A DNA stretch of 64,000 bases from Nannocystis pusilla. Its GTDB lineage: Bacteria > Myxococcota_A > Polyangia > Nannocystales > Nannocystaceae. This document shows positions 8,956-17,396 of this stretch, in pieces. Both the position numbers and the translations under genes were made by a program. Below the pieces are notes generated by a model, which saw only the letters and a list, made by a program, of their open reading frames with translations, had not been told where the DNA came from and ran no database searches. Location: NCBI RefSeq assembly GCF_020073745.1, contig NZ_JAIRAU010000043.1:62001-126000 (forward strand). Direction: 5' to 3'. Numbering within the stretch: position 1 is the first letter of the stretch; each line of letters opens with the position of its first letter.

Positions 8956-9387
8956 GTGCGCATCGACCAGGCCGAGATCGACTCGTGGATCCAGCCGCTG
9001 ACCGGCAAGAAGGGCGACCGCTGGCCGGAGCAGCGGACGTTCCGCGCCCTCCTCCGCAGCGGCGAGCTGCACCGCTTCGCGTCCGACGCCCACGTGCTCG
9101 TGGGCCGCTCCGCCTCCGACCCCGACGCGCACCTCATCACGACGACCGCCCTGCTCGAGGACGAGCTCGCCGCCGACGAGCTGAAGTTCATCAAGGAGCT
9201 GCTGGCGAGCTGGTCGCCGCCGACCGTGTGGCTGGCCTGGCTGCAGCGAGACACCCGCATGCAGCGGCTCCACCCCGAGCTCCTGCGCAGCTCGGGCCTG
9301 TCGAAGGTGACGCGCAAGAAGATCCGCGGCTGGGCGATCTCCGTCGGCGTCAAGCTCGACGACCTCAAGGCGCTGATCCGCGGCTGA
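8956..9387 (+). CDS. Small conserved-looking hypothetical protein
   Basis: 143 residues, GTG start, 37 bases after the DUF4291 gene on the same strand. Not recognised. It is soluble, mixed charged, with Trp-rich segments (SWIQPL, LLASWSPPTVWLAWL) and a basic C-terminal helix ending in LDDLKALIRG. There is no signal peptide or metal motif. GC-rich third positions in this frame support real coding. It is probably the third member of the GNAT/DUF4291 group. Confidence 0.6.
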   Translation: MRIDQAEIDSWIQPLTGKKGDRWPEQRTFRALLRSGELHRFASDAHVLVGRSASDPDAHLITTTALLEDELAADELKFIKELLASWSPPTVWLAWLQRDTRMQRLHPELLRSSGLSKVTRKKIRGWAISVGVKLDDLKALIRG

Positions 9388-9418
9388 CGGCGTCAGCCCG
9401 TGACTGGGCAGGGGCGAC

Positions 9419-10192
9419 TCAGCGGAACGAGGTCAGCGTGCGCCCGCCGTCGATCGCGTGCAGGCCGCCGGTGATCCAGCCGGCCTCGTCGCTGACGAGG
9501 AACGCCGCGAGGGCCGCGATCTCCTCCGGTTGACCGGGGCGGCCGAGCGGGTGCGTCGACTTGGCGCGCTCGAGGAACGCCGCGTAGTCGGTGACCGCCC
9601 CGCTGGTGATGTGCAGCTCGCTGACGACCACGCCCGGGCAGATCGCGTTGACGCGCACGCCGCGGGGCGCCAGCTCGAGCGCGAGGCACTGGGTCAGCAT
9701 GTCGAGCGCGGCCTTGCTGACGCAGTACGAGAGGATCGTCGGGTAGGGGCGCAGGCCGGCGATGCTCGACAGGTTGACGATCGAGCCGCCGCGGCCCTGG
9801 ACGATCGAGGGGGCTGCCCTTCGGGTCAGGTCGTAGACCGACTCGAGGTTGGCGTCCATGATGCGCCGCCACTCGTCGGGCTTGGGGCTGTCGAGGATCG
9901 AGTCGTTGCCGAGCACCCCGGCCGCGTTGACGAGGATGTCGAGCCCGCCGAGGCCCTGCAGCGCCTCCTCGACGACGCGCTCGTTGTCCTCGCCGCGGGT
10001 GTGGTCGGCCGCGATCGCCACCACCTCGACTCCGGCCGCGCGCGCGCGCTCGGCCGTCTCCTTCAGCCGCTCGAGGCGTCGCCCCGTGATCGCCAGGCTG
10101 GCACCCTCCTCGGCGAACCGCGACGCGATCGCCCGCCCGATCCCGCTGGTCGCTCCGGTGACCAGCGCCCGCTTGCCCGTGAGTCGCTTCAT
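9419..10192 (-). CDS. SDR-family oxidoreductase
   Basis: 257 residues, a classical short-chain dehydrogenase/reductase. It has the NAD(P)-binding TGATSGIGRAIA motif near the N-terminus, NAAGV, the catalytic Ser in NLSSIAG, the YxxxK pair in SYCVSKAALD, and the PGVV segment. The residues GRR after the second strand suggest NADP preference (inference). The start is ATG 10192. The substrate cannot be read from sequence. A motif copy (GCCCTTCGGGTC near 9804) lies inside the gene. Confidence 0.88.
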   Translation of the reverse strand: MKRLTGKRALVTGATSGIGRAIASRFAEEGASLAITGRRLERLKETAERARAAGVEVVAIAADHTRGEDNERVVEEALQGLGGLDILVNAAGVLGNDSILDSPKPDEWRRIMDANLESVYDLTRRAAPSIVQGRGGSIVNLSSIAGLRPYPTILSYCVSKAALDMLTQCLALELAPRGVRVNAICPGVVVSELHITSGAVTDYAAFLERAKSTHPLGRPGQPEEIAALAAFLVSDEAGWITGGLHAIDGGRTLTSFR

Positions 10193-10208
10193 CGCGGGCG
10201 ACGCTACC

Positions 10209-10286
10209 ACGCCTCCCATCGTGGAGGTGTGCCGGTACACCCGCGCGCCCACGCGGCCACGCCTCACATCGTGAAGGTGTGACGGT
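10209..10286. repeat. 28-bp direct repeat, 50-bp period, over a kinase stop
   Basis: Bases 10209-10236 and 10259-10286 match at 25 of 28 positions (differences at 10216, 10224 and 10232 against the second copy). The second copy contains the last codons and stop of the leftward kinase gene; in the first copy the stop triplet is lost by the change at 10216. This looks like a small tandem duplication of the gene end. Confidence 0.7.
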
Positions 10287-11922
10287 GCGACGACTTGGCC
10301 CGCGACGGCCGCAGCAGGGCCGTCTTGGCCACCCGCGCCACGCAATTGCCGAGCGTGCTGCCGGCTTGCGACCCGGTCGGCTCGGCGCTCTTGACCGAAC
10401 CATCGGCCCCGACCACCACCTGCACCGTGACCGCCATCTTGCGCAGCGCGTAGCGCGAACACTCGAGCTTGACCCGCGCCCCGAGCTTGGCCATCCCCGC
10501 CGCGAACTCGTCGGCCGTCAGCGGCGCCGGCCCGTTGCGCGGGCCCTTCGGCGTCGCGGGCCCGCGCACCGTCGCGGGCTCGGGGGCCTCGTCCGCGGGG
10601 GCCTCGTCGGTCGGAGGCTCGACCGGCGGAGGCTCGACCGGCGGCGCGGCGACGGGCGGCGCGGCGACGGGCGGAGCCTCGGCCTTCGCGACCTCGACCT
10701 TCGCGACCTCGACCGGCGCCTCGACCTTCGTCGCCGCGACCGGCGCGGCGAGCACCGGCGCCGCCGCGGCGATCGGCGCGACCACCGTGGCCGCGGCCGG
10801 GGCGGGAGCCACCTGTCCCGTGGTATAAAACCTTTTGGCCATGGTCCAGAGGACAGCCGAGAACAGCACCAGCAGCGCCACCACGCCGGCCGCGATCCAT
10901 CGCGGCGACGTCCGCGGCGGCTCGGGCAGGGGGGGCGGCAGCGGCGGCGGCGTCGGCGGCGGCGCGACCACCACGTCGGCCTCGGCGATCGCGGCGCGCA
11001 GGGCCGCCGCGAACTCGCCGATCGTGTCGTAGCGGAGGTCGCGGTCCTTGGCCAGCGCGCGCAGCACCACGGCGTCGAGGGCCGCGGGGATCTCCGCGGC
11101 GGGGCGCGCCTGCGACGGCGGCGTCGGCAGCTCCATCAGGTGGGCCGTCAGCGTCGACATGAAGCTCTCGCCGGCGAACGGCAGCTTGCCGACCAAAAGG
11201 TCGTAGAGCATCACGCCGACGGCGTAGATGTCGACGCGCGCGTCGGGCTTGAGCCCGCGGATCAGCTCGGGCGCGAGGTACTCGGGCGTGCCGAGCAGGC
11301 CGCTGCCCGCGCTCGAGGGGCGCTCGACCTCGCTGTCCTCGAGCACCTTGGCGATCCCGAAGTCCAGCACCTTGATGAAGTCGGGGTCGTTGCCGCGGCG
11401 GATCCGGAAGCAGTTCTCCGGCTTCATGTCGCGATGGATGATCCCCTGCGCGTGCGCGGCCTCCAGCGCCGCCGCGATCTGCAGCACGATCGCCGCCGCG
11501 CGCCGCCACGGCAGCGAGCCCTCGCGGTCGCTGGTGGCCGCCAGGTCCTCGCCTTCGAGGTACTCCATCACCAGGAACACCAGGCCGTCGTCGGTCGAGC
11601 CGAAGTCGGTGATGTCGACCACGTGCTCGTGGCGGATCTTCGAGGCCGCGCGGGCCTCGTTGAGGAAGCGCTGGACCTCGACGCGGCGCTCGCTATGGGC
11701 CGCGTCGAGCACCTTGACCGCGACCGGCTTGCGGATCACGACGTGCTCGGCGCGGTAGACCGTGCCCATGCCGCCGTGGCCGATCACCTTCTCGAGCCGG
11801 TAGCGGTCGGCCAGCGTGTGGCCGAGCAGCGGGTCGGGCGCCTCGGGCCACATCCCGTGCGTTCGGCCGCTGACGGACCTGCGCGAGCCAGATGGACGCA
11901 AGGGCATCGGCGGCCCCAGCAT
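10264..11922 (-). CDS. Ser/Thr protein kinase with TonB/AgmX-like C-terminal domain
   Basis: 552 residues. The kinase domain has GHGGMGTVY, VAVKVL, HRDMKPEN, DFGIAK and GTPEYLAPE, all intact. It is followed by a Pro stretch, a TM segment (WIAAGVVALLVLFSAVLW), an Ala/Val/Pro-rich spacer of about 110 residues and a C-terminal module (VTVQVVVGADGSVKSAEP, then NCVARVAKTALLRPS) resembling the AgmX/TonB-like end found in myxobacterial secreted proteins. ATGs at 11907 and 11853 are also possible starts. The segment MAKRFYTTGQ just after the TM is encoded by a motif copy with AT-rich codons. Confidence 0.85.
   Translation of the reverse strand: MLGPPMPLRPSGSRRSVSGRTHGMWPEAPDPLLGHTLADRYRLEKVIGHGGMGTVYRAEHVVIRKPVAVKVLDAAHSERRVEVQRFLNEARAASKIRHEHVVDITDFGSTDDGLVFLVMEYLEGEDLAATSDREGSLPWRRAAAIVLQIAAALEAAHAQGIIHRDMKPENCFRIRRGNDPDFIKVLDFGIAKVLEDSEVERPSSAGSGLLGTPEYLAPELIRGLKPDARVDIYAVGVMLYDLLVGKLPFAGESFMSTLTAHLMELPTPPSQARPAAEIPAALDAVVLRALAKDRDLRYDTIGEFAAALRAAIAEADVVVAPPPTPPPLPPPLPEPPRTSPRWIAAGVVALLVLFSAVLWTMAKRFYTTGQVAPAPAAATVVAPIAAAAPVLAAPVAATKVEAPVEVAKVEVAKAEAPPVAAPPVAAPPVEPPPVEPPTDEAPADEAPEPATVRGPATPKGPRNGPAPLTADEFAAGMAKLGARVKLECSRYALRKMAVTVQVVVGADGSVKSAEPTGSQAGSTLGNCVARVAKTALLRPSRAKSSHRHTFTM
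10811..10852. repeat. Degenerate motif copy with AT-rich codons in a kinase gene
   Basis: CCTGTCCC on one side and CCATGGTCC on the other, with ATAAAACCTTTT between. The AT-rich core stands out in a gene otherwise made of GC-ending codons. It encodes the residues just outside the TM segment. Confidence 0.45.
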
Positions 11923-11977
11923 AGCGGAAGTCGCCGCGCCGCGATCTCCGCGGGTGGCCGGGCGCGGCCCCCCTCGT

Positions 11978-11993
11978 CTGTCTCGAGGGACAG
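11978..11993. repeat. CTGTC-TCGAGG-GACAG intergenic hairpin
   Basis: A 5-bp stem in the short gap between the leftward gene starting at 12961 (ending 12008) and the kinase starting at 11922. It could terminate the former. Confidence 0.5.
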
Positions 11994-12007
11994 AGACCGG
12001 CGCGGCC

Positions 12008-12961
12008 TCAGAACCGCCAGCGCACCGCCGCGCCGCCGCCCGCCGGGGTGGCGACCGGCCACACCGCGAGCGCCGGCTCGGCCGCCGCGGGCGGGCGACC
12101 GGCCGACTTGTGGGCGCGCACGCCGACGACCAGCAGCGCCACGCCGGCGCCGAGCGCCAGCGAGCCGAACACGCCGCCGACGATGGCCATGGCGTTGTCG
12201 CCGTTGCCGCGGCGTTCGAACGCGGCGAACCGGGGATCGTCGGCCGCGAGCTCGGGCATCGCCTGCACCAGCGCCGCGGCCTCGTCCTCGGTGCGCTGGC
12301 CGCGGACCAGGCCGCCGATCATCAGGCCGAGCAGCGCCACGCCGACCCCGGTCGTCACGCCGCCGGCGATCAGCAGCTTCTTCGGCGTCGCCTGGACCGG
12401 CTTCGGCGCGTCGCTCGGGGGCGGCGTCGGCGGCCCCGCCTTGTCGTGCACGCGCGGCAGCTCGAGCGCGGCGCAGTCGAGGTCGCTCTCGCGGGACTTG
12501 GCGACCACGAAGTCCTTCCGGACCTCCTCGCGCAGCCCGGTCGCCTTGACCATGTCGGGCGACTTGCGGCCGCGCTTCCGCTCCTGCTCGGTCTCGATGA
12601 AGTCGGCGAGGGCCCGATCGGCGGCGCACAGGTGCGCGGCCGGGTGCTCGTTGCCGCGGCGCTCGCCGCCGGCCGTGAAGGCGCCGCGGTGGGCGTCGAC
12701 GAGGTCGAAGAGGATCGCCGCCCGCAGCTCGCGCTCGGATTCGGGGATCTGGGAGTAGGCGGCCGCGAACTCGCGGGCGGCCGCGGGGAACTGTCCGGCG
12801 TCGCGCTCGGCCAGGCCGCGGTCGTACGCGCGCTGGGCCGCCTCGGGGATCGGCGGCGGCTCGTTCGCGACCGCCGCCCGCGGCGGACCGGCCAGCGCCG
12901 CGGCGACGACCAGCCCGCTCCAGCGGGCGCGCGAGGACGAGGTCGCCAGCGAGTTCAGCAT
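12008..12961 (-). CDS. Secreted TPR-like protein with two C-terminal TM segments
   Basis: 317 residues. A signal-like N-terminus (ARWSGLVVAAALAGPPRAAVA) leads into a helical segment resembling one TPR pair (AQRAYDRGLAERDAGQFPAAAREFAAAY), a middle with HLCAADRALADFIE, a Pro linker, then two TM segments (LLIAGGVTTGVGVALLGLMIGGL and VGGVFGSLALGAGVALLVVGV). The ATG at 12961 is chosen because the upstream in-frame extension is Arg-rich and unlike coding sequence. Lengths and layout match other myxobacterial TPR-plus-two-TM envelope proteins; the function is unknown. Confidence 0.75.
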   Translation of the reverse strand: MLNSLATSSSRARWSGLVVAAALAGPPRAAVANEPPPIPEAAQRAYDRGLAERDAGQFPAAAREFAAAYSQIPESERELRAAILFDLVDAHRGAFTAGGERRGNEHPAAHLCAADRALADFIETEQERKRGRKSPDMVKATGLREEVRKDFVVAKSRESDLDCAALELPRVHDKAGPPTPPPSDAPKPVQATPKKLLIAGGVTTGVGVALLGLMIGGLVRGQRTEDEAAALVQAMPELAADDPRFAAFERRGNGDNAMAIVGGVFGSLALGAGVALLVVGVRAHKSAGRPPAAAEPALAVWPVATPAGGGAAVRWRF

Positions 12962-13118
12962 GCGAAAAGCGCGGTTCCGCGCGGGCAGACGCGGCGAGGC
13001 GAGGATAGATCGCCGCCTGCGGGCGACACAAGCCGCGCCGAACGCTGACACCGGCGCGCGGGCGGACCTGGGCGCCGGTAGCGACGGACCGCAGGTGCGT
13101 CGCCGCGGTCGCACCGGC

Positions 13119-13136
13119 CCTGTCCGTGGGGACAGG
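13119..13136. repeat. CCTGTCC-loop-GGACAGG hairpin at the TIR gene stop
   Basis: CCTGTCC (13119-13125) pairs with GGACAGG (13130-13136), loop GTGG. It sits directly after the stop of the leftward TIR gene (13137), so it could serve as its terminator. Confidence 0.6.
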
Positions 13137-13700
13137 TCAGGAGCCGAGGGTGACCGGAGCGCGGTGGGCGGCGCGGATGATCTCGTCGGCGGCGGCGGCC
13201 AGGACCTCGGCGCGGCCGCGGCGGTCGAACGCGGCGAGCGGCTTCATCGGATCGTTGAGGCCGTAGAAGCTCGAGATCCGCACGCTCTTGGTCGCGCGGG
13301 TGGTGGGCTCGACGAACTGGAACTCGGCGAACGCGTCCATCGCCGGGCGCATGTAGAGGCACTGGACGGCCGCGCGCGGGTGGGTCTGACCGGCCAGCAG
13401 GGCGGGCAGGCGGTGCTCGGTGATGAACGGGGAGGACAGGAAGCCGGGGGAGATCAGCAGCACCGTCACGCGCGCGCCGGCGAGGGCGCGGCGGAACTCC
13501 GGGCCGGCGCCTGCGACCCGCAGGTCGTCCCACAGGTCGAGCATCCAGGCCTTCTGCAGCGGCTTGAGGTGGACCTGCAGCTCGCCCAGCAGATCGCGCT
13601 CGCGGTGGCTGTACGCGATGACGACGCCGTTGCGCAGCGGCTGCGCCTGCTCGTACGGCGAAGACGACATCGTGGTGGCAGTGACCGACGGCCCGCTCAT
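13137..13700 (-). CDS. Stand-alone TIR-domain protein
   Basis: 187 residues. The TIR fold is recognised by box 1 (VVIAYSHRERDLLGELQVHL), the DLWDDLRV strand and box 2 (RVTVLLISPGFLSSPFI), the pattern of bacterial TIR_2 proteins. Bacterial TIR domains are often NAD-consuming effectors or signalling modules in defence; the Glu in AGPEFRRAL is a candidate catalytic residue (inference). There is no fused sensor. An excellent ribosome site, AAGGGAG, precedes ATG 13700 by 5 bases. It diverges from a lipoprotein gene with only 39 bases between starts. Confidence 0.75.
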   Translation of the reverse strand: MSGPSVTATTMSSSPYEQAQPLRNGVVIAYSHRERDLLGELQVHLKPLQKAWMLDLWDDLRVAGAGPEFRRALAGARVTVLLISPGFLSSPFITEHRLPALLAGQTHPRAAVQCLYMRPAMDAFAEFQFVEPTTRATKSVRISSFYGLNDPMKPLAAFDRRGRAEVLAAAADEIIRAAHRAPVTLGS

Positions 13701-13739
13701 ACCGGCTCCCTTGTAACAGATTCCGCTACACTTTCGCGC
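13701..13739. promoter_or_regulatory. 39-bp divergent start region
   Basis: It lies between the TIR gene and a lipoprotein gene. It holds the TIR ribosome site on the minus strand and, on the plus strand, TTGTAACAGATTCCGCTACACT, spread over only a few bases before the lipoprotein ATG. The TACACT element resembles a -10 box; if so the lipoprotein transcript would be nearly leaderless. This is an inference from spacing. Confidence 0.35.
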
Positions 13740-14267
13740 ATGCTCGCGTCCCTTCGGTCTGTCCCGAGTGCCCTGTTCGTCCTGACCCTCGCGCCGGTCG
13801 CTTGTGGCCCCTCGCCCGAGGCGTCGAAGGCGAGTCCGACAGCCGAGTCTGTGAAGTCGGCTACACCCGGGGCAGCACCGGCGGCGGCGCCGTCCGAGGG
13901 CCAGCAGTTCTCGAGCAAGGCGTCGGCGTCGACGGTGCCCGACCCGGCGTGGTTTTCGCCGGCGCTGTTGCCGGGCGCGACGGTGACGAAGAAGGGTCGC
14001 TCGCCCTCCGATGACCAGGGCCGCTTCACGGCTCAAATTTTGTTCGCGTTTCCGGCGGGCGCCAGCCTCGATGACTGCACCGATCCGCTGGCGGCCGCGC
14101 TGGCGAAGATCGTGCCCACCGTGCAGCGCGAGGAGAAGGACGGTCGCGTGACGCTCTCGGGCGACGCCGAGGGCCAGCGCGTGATGTTCATCTGCGGCGA
14201 CGCCAACGGTACGCTCACGGCCTTCGTCAGCTACCGCTGGACGCAGCCTCCGCCGGCCGCGCCGTGA
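13740..14267 (+). CDS. Small lipoprotein
   Basis: 175 residues with signal MLASLRSVPSALFVLTLAPVAC and lipobox Cys22. An Ala/Ser/Pro-rich spacer is followed by a compact domain of about 110 residues with two Cys (ASLDDCTDPL and MFICGDANG) that probably form a disulphide. No family recognised. The gene start overlaps a degenerate copy of the dispersed motif (CCCTTCGGTCTGTCCC). Divergent from the TIR gene. Confidence 0.75.
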   Translation: MLASLRSVPSALFVLTLAPVACGPSPEASKASPTAESVKSATPGAAPAAAPSEGQQFSSKASASTVPDPAWFSPALLPGATVTKKGRSPSDDQGRFTAQILFAFPAGASLDDCTDPLAAALAKIVPTVQREEKDGRVTLSGDAEGQRVMFICGDANGTLTAFVSYRWTQPPPAAP

Positions 14268-14382
14268 GCTGGGGCCACGTTCACGCGCCGCCAGGCCCGG
14301 GGGCCGCGGGCTCGCGTGGGTCTCGGCGGCGCGCTCGCGGCTCGCGGGCGTGACGTCGTCGGCACCGCCGCGTTCGCCGGGC

Positions 14383-15321
14383 TTACTTCTTCGCGGCGCG
14401 CTTGCGTTCCTTGGCGCGCTCTTTCTGGAATTTCTTGGCCGAGGGGTTGTTGCGATTGGCCTTGGGGGCCGGTTGGCCATCGGCGGCGAAGCGCGGTGGG
14501 GCCTCGCCGACCTCGGGAATCGTCTGGCCCTCGCAGAAGTGCAGCATCTGCAGCAGGCCCGCGTTGAGGAACGGCGCCACGCCGAGCATCATCCGCTTCT
14601 CGATCTGCATCAGCGCGACCTGCTGGCGCACCGGCAGGCGGATGTTGCGGGCCGTCACCCTGGCGAACGAAGGATCGCGCGGGTCGGACCAGGCGGGGTC
14701 GGTGGTGACGAAGTGCATGCGGCAGGCGTTGGGGCGCACGTCCCAGACGCGGCAGCGGTGGGTCTGCGGGTCGAGCAGCGGGCACAGGTCGCCGCGCTGG
14801 GCGAACGCCAGGCGGCCGTCCTCGACCGCGGCGTCGGTCATGGCGATCTTCTCCGGGTCCTTGCCGGTGTGGCGCTGCTGGATCTCCTTGAACTGCGCCT
14901 CGCCGAGCTCGGCCAGCCGCTTGGCCACGTCGGCGAAGTCGCGCCACGGGCGGATCGTGCGGTAGATCAGCAGCGCCTCGACGCCGCTGACGCCGACCGG
15001 CTGCTCGTGACAGCAGCGGAACCCCTCGGGCGTGCCGGGGCGGGCGGCTGTCCCGAGGTTCATGTGCTTGGAGACAGCCTCGACGTAGGCGTCGTAGGCG
15101 GCGACGAAGCGGGCGGCGGCGGCGTAGAAGCCCTTGGGGGCGCGCTTGTTCAGGGCGATGTCGGCGAGCCCCGGCAGCGCGGCGAGCTCGTCGAGCGCGG
15201 CCTGGACGGCCGCGACCTGCGGCTCGGTGGCCTTGCGAACTGCCCGCGGGATGCGGGTGATCTGGTCGCGCGGCATTTTGGGCCGGCGCCCGAGGAGCCG
15301 CTTGAAGAGAGCCAGGACCAT
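14383..15321 (-). CDS. YkgJ-like Cys-cluster protein
   Basis: 312 residues. The metal-chelating Cys cluster is spread as CCHEQ near the middle, CPLLD.....CRVWDVRPNACR later and CEGQ near the end, the layout of YkgJ/zinc-iron-chelating proteins. The central RPNACR motif is diagnostic. The C-terminal 35 residues are a strongly basic tail (KKFQKERAKERKRAAKK), perhaps for nucleic-acid binding. It is monocistronic between convergent and divergent neighbours. Confidence 0.75.
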   Translation of the reverse strand: MVLALFKRLLGRRPKMPRDQITRIPRAVRKATEPQVAAVQAALDELAALPGLADIALNKRAPKGFYAAAARFVAAYDAYVEAVSKHMNLGTAARPGTPEGFRCCHEQPVGVSGVEALLIYRTIRPWRDFADVAKRLAELGEAQFKEIQQRHTGKDPEKIAMTDAAVEDGRLAFAQRGDLCPLLDPQTHRCRVWDVRPNACRMHFVTTDPAWSDPRDPSFARVTARNIRLPVRQQVALMQIEKRMMLGVAPFLNAGLLQMLHFCEGQTIPEVGEAPPRFAADGQPAPKANRNNPSAKKFQKERAKERKRAAKK

Positions 15322-15419
15322 GAGGCGGCGACTTCTTAGCAGAGAGGCAGAGCTTTTTCACGGGCGTACGCCTGCGGGACCGTTGCGCGGCCTGGCTCGC
15401 GCGGTTAGCGTTGCCGCCG

Positions 15420-16328
15420 ATGTCGACCTCACGTGCCCTGCTGTGCCGCCGTTCTGCGCTGTTCGCCCTGTTCGTCGCGCTCGCCTCGTCCCCGCTCGCC
15501 TGCAAGAAGGGCGCCGACACGGCCGGTCCTGACGGCGCCGGGGGCTCCGGCGCGGCGGTCGCGGGCGGCACGGAGCTGCGCTACAAGGCCGGCGCGTACA
15601 AGCTCAAGGCCGACGTGAAGTTCTCGTTCAAGGCGACCTCGCCGCAGGGCGTCAACGAGGCCTCGGGCGACATCTCCGGCCTGCTCGACGTGAGCGACGC
15701 CGGCGACAAGATCAAGGTCGCCCTGGCCGTCGCCGAGGTCCGCGACTTCGTCCTCGGCAAGGACATGTTGCCGCCGCCGAAGGAGGGGGAGACCCCGGTC
15801 GACCCCAAGGCCGCGGTCCAGTCGTTCACCGGCGCCTTCGTCGCCGACATGCGCGGCGAGCTCGACGAGGCGGCCACCAAGGCGCTGCCCGAGACCGCCG
15901 CCGCCAAGGAGAAGAAGGGCGTCGAGGCCGCGGTGGCCGGCTTCGCCACCGGCGTGCTCGGCCTGCCCGAGCTGCCGAAGGCCCCGCTGGTCGAGGGCAA
16001 GCAGGTCGAGACGACCGAGCGCAAGGACGAGAACCTGCAGGGCCTGGTGATCCCGGTCGACACCACCAGCAAGTTCACGCTGATCAAGATCGACAGCTCG
16101 TCGGGCAAGCGGATCGCCGAGGTCAAGTACGAGTCCGAGTCGTCCGGCGCGGTCGAGCAGGGCAAGCAGCTGATCACCCTCGAGGTCGCCGCCGAGGGCA
16201 CGGTGCTGTTCAACCTCGACGACCAGATCCCCGTGCGCCGCACCTCGTCGTCGACGACCAACATCGCCGCCGGCCAGATGGGCGTCGAGATCGTCAACAG
16301 CATCGACTCGACCTTCTCGCCAGCGTGA
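15420..16328 (+). CDS. Lipoprotein with beta-rich domain
   Basis: 302 residues. Signal peptide ALFALFVALASSPLAC with lipobox Cys, then a Gly/Ala spacer and a domain beginning ELRYKAGAYKLKADVKFSFKA, with alternating hydrophobic pattern suggesting a beta sheet or barrel-like lipid-binding fold. No family recognised. ATG 15420 is used; a TTG at 15411 is less likely. It precedes queC by 58 bases but is probably independent of it. Confidence 0.75.
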   Translation: MSTSRALLCRRSALFALFVALASSPLACKKGADTAGPDGAGGSGAAVAGGTELRYKAGAYKLKADVKFSFKATSPQGVNEASGDISGLLDVSDAGDKIKVALAVAEVRDFVLGKDMLPPPKEGETPVDPKAAVQSFTGAFVADMRGELDEAATKALPETAAAKEKKGVEAAVAGFATGVLGLPELPKAPLVEGKQVETTERKDENLQGLVIPVDTTSKFTLIKIDSSSGKRIAEVKYESESSGAVEQGKQLITLEVAAEGTVLFNLDDQIPVRRTSSSTTNIAAGQMGVEIVNSIDSTFSPA

Positions 16329-16386
16329 GCCCGCTCGCCGCGGTCGCCGGCTGGCGCTCGCGGCCTCGCGCCGGTATGACCTCGCC

Positions 16387-17094
16387 ATGAGCGAACCCGT
16401 CCGTGCCGTCGTCCTCCTCAGCGGTGGCCTCGACTCGACCACCGTCCTCGCCCTCGCCGCCGCCGAGGGACGCGCGCTGCACGCCCTGAGCTTCCGCTAC
16501 GGCCAGCGCCACGAGGTCGAGCTCGCCAGCGCGGCCCGCCAGGCCGCCCGCTTCGGCGCCCGCGCCCACGAGGTCGTCGACCTGGCTCACCTCGGCCGCC
16601 TCGTCGCCGCCGGCACCTCGCTGCTGAGGGCCAGCGGTGAAGCTGTCCCCAAGGACAGCCCGACGGGCGCGGGCGAGATCCCCAGCACCTACGTGCCGGC
16701 GCGCAACACCCTGTTCCTCGCCTACGCGCTCGGCTGGGCCGAGGTCCTCGGCGCCGCCGAGATCTGGGTCGGCGTCAACGCCGTCGACTACTCCGGCTAC
16801 CCCGACTGCCGCCCGCAGTTCCTGGCCGCGTTCGAGCGCCTCGCCGCCGAGGCCACCCGCGCCGGCGTCGAGGGCAAGCCGCTGCACGTGCGGGCGCCGC
16901 TGATCGACTGGTCCAAGAGCCAGATCATCCAGGCCGGCCGCGCCGCCGGGGTCGACTACGCCGACACCGTGTCCTGCTACGACCCGGTCGTCGTCGCCGA
17001 GCTGCCGCGCGCGTGCGGCCGCTGCGACAGCTGCCGCCTGCGCCGCGACGGCTTCGCCGCGGCCGGCGTGCCCGATCCGACCCGCTACGCGTGA
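16387..17094 (+). CDS. queC: 7-cyano-7-deazaguanine synthase
   Basis: 235 residues. QueC converts 7-carboxy-7-deazaguanine to preQ0 with ATP and ammonia, on the way to queuosine or other deazapurines. Visible features are the N-type ATP pyrophosphatase loop VLLSGGLDSTT, the PARNTLFL segment, GVNAVDYSGYPDCRP, and four C-terminal zinc Cys (SCYDP then CGRCDSCRLR). A perfect motif hairpin (16642-16659) encodes EAVPKDS in a variable loop. No other queuosine gene is in the window. Confidence 0.95.
   Translation: MSEPVRAVVLLSGGLDSTTVLALAAAEGRALHALSFRYGQRHEVELASAARQAARFGARAHEVVDLAHLGRLVAAGTSLLRASGEAVPKDSPTGAGEIPSTYVPARNTLFLAYALGWAEVLGAAEIWVGVNAVDYSGYPDCRPQFLAAFERLAAEATRAGVEGKPLHVRAPLIDWSKSQIIQAGRAAGVDYADTVSCYDPVVVAELPRACGRCDSCRLRRDGFAAAGVPDPTRYA
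16642..16659. repeat. GCTGTCC-CCAA-GGACAGC hairpin inside queC
   Basis: A perfect 7-bp stem, in frame, in a loop of QueC between conserved blocks. It shows that the motif is tolerated inside a well-conserved enzyme. Confidence 0.65.
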
Positions 17095-17111
17095 GCGCGG
17101 CCGGGCAATTT

Positions 17112-17185
17112 CTAAAAAAGGCATGTCCTCTTGGCCATGCCTTTATGGACATGTCCATAAAGGCATGGCCACTGGGGCATGTAGC
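17112..17185. repeat. Palindrome cluster with a 40-bp perfect palindrome
   Basis: Downstream of queC. The half-site TGGCCATGCCTTTATGGACA (17132-17151) is followed directly by its exact reverse complement (17152-17171). Flanking copies are GGCATGTCC at 17120 and GGGGCATGT at 17175. As RNA it would fold into a 20-bp stem, so it probably terminates queC. The rest of the gap to 17396 holds no gene, only GC-rich sequence and the ribosome site AAGGAG of the next gene. Confidence 0.8.
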
Positions 17186-17396
17186 GAAGCCATGGACTGT
17201 CCCGGGCGCGCGAGCCCGGGCGGCCGGGTCGTCTGCTCGACCTGCCGGCGTATGGAGAGGAGCGTCTGACCGTCGCGCTGCCGCCGCCCTGCTCGCCGCT
17301 GCCCACGCGGCGGCTCCGCCGGCTCGCGAACTCGCGCGACAGCCGTCGTGACGGAACCTCCGCGGGCCGGAGAAGAACACAAACAAGGAGCCCGCC

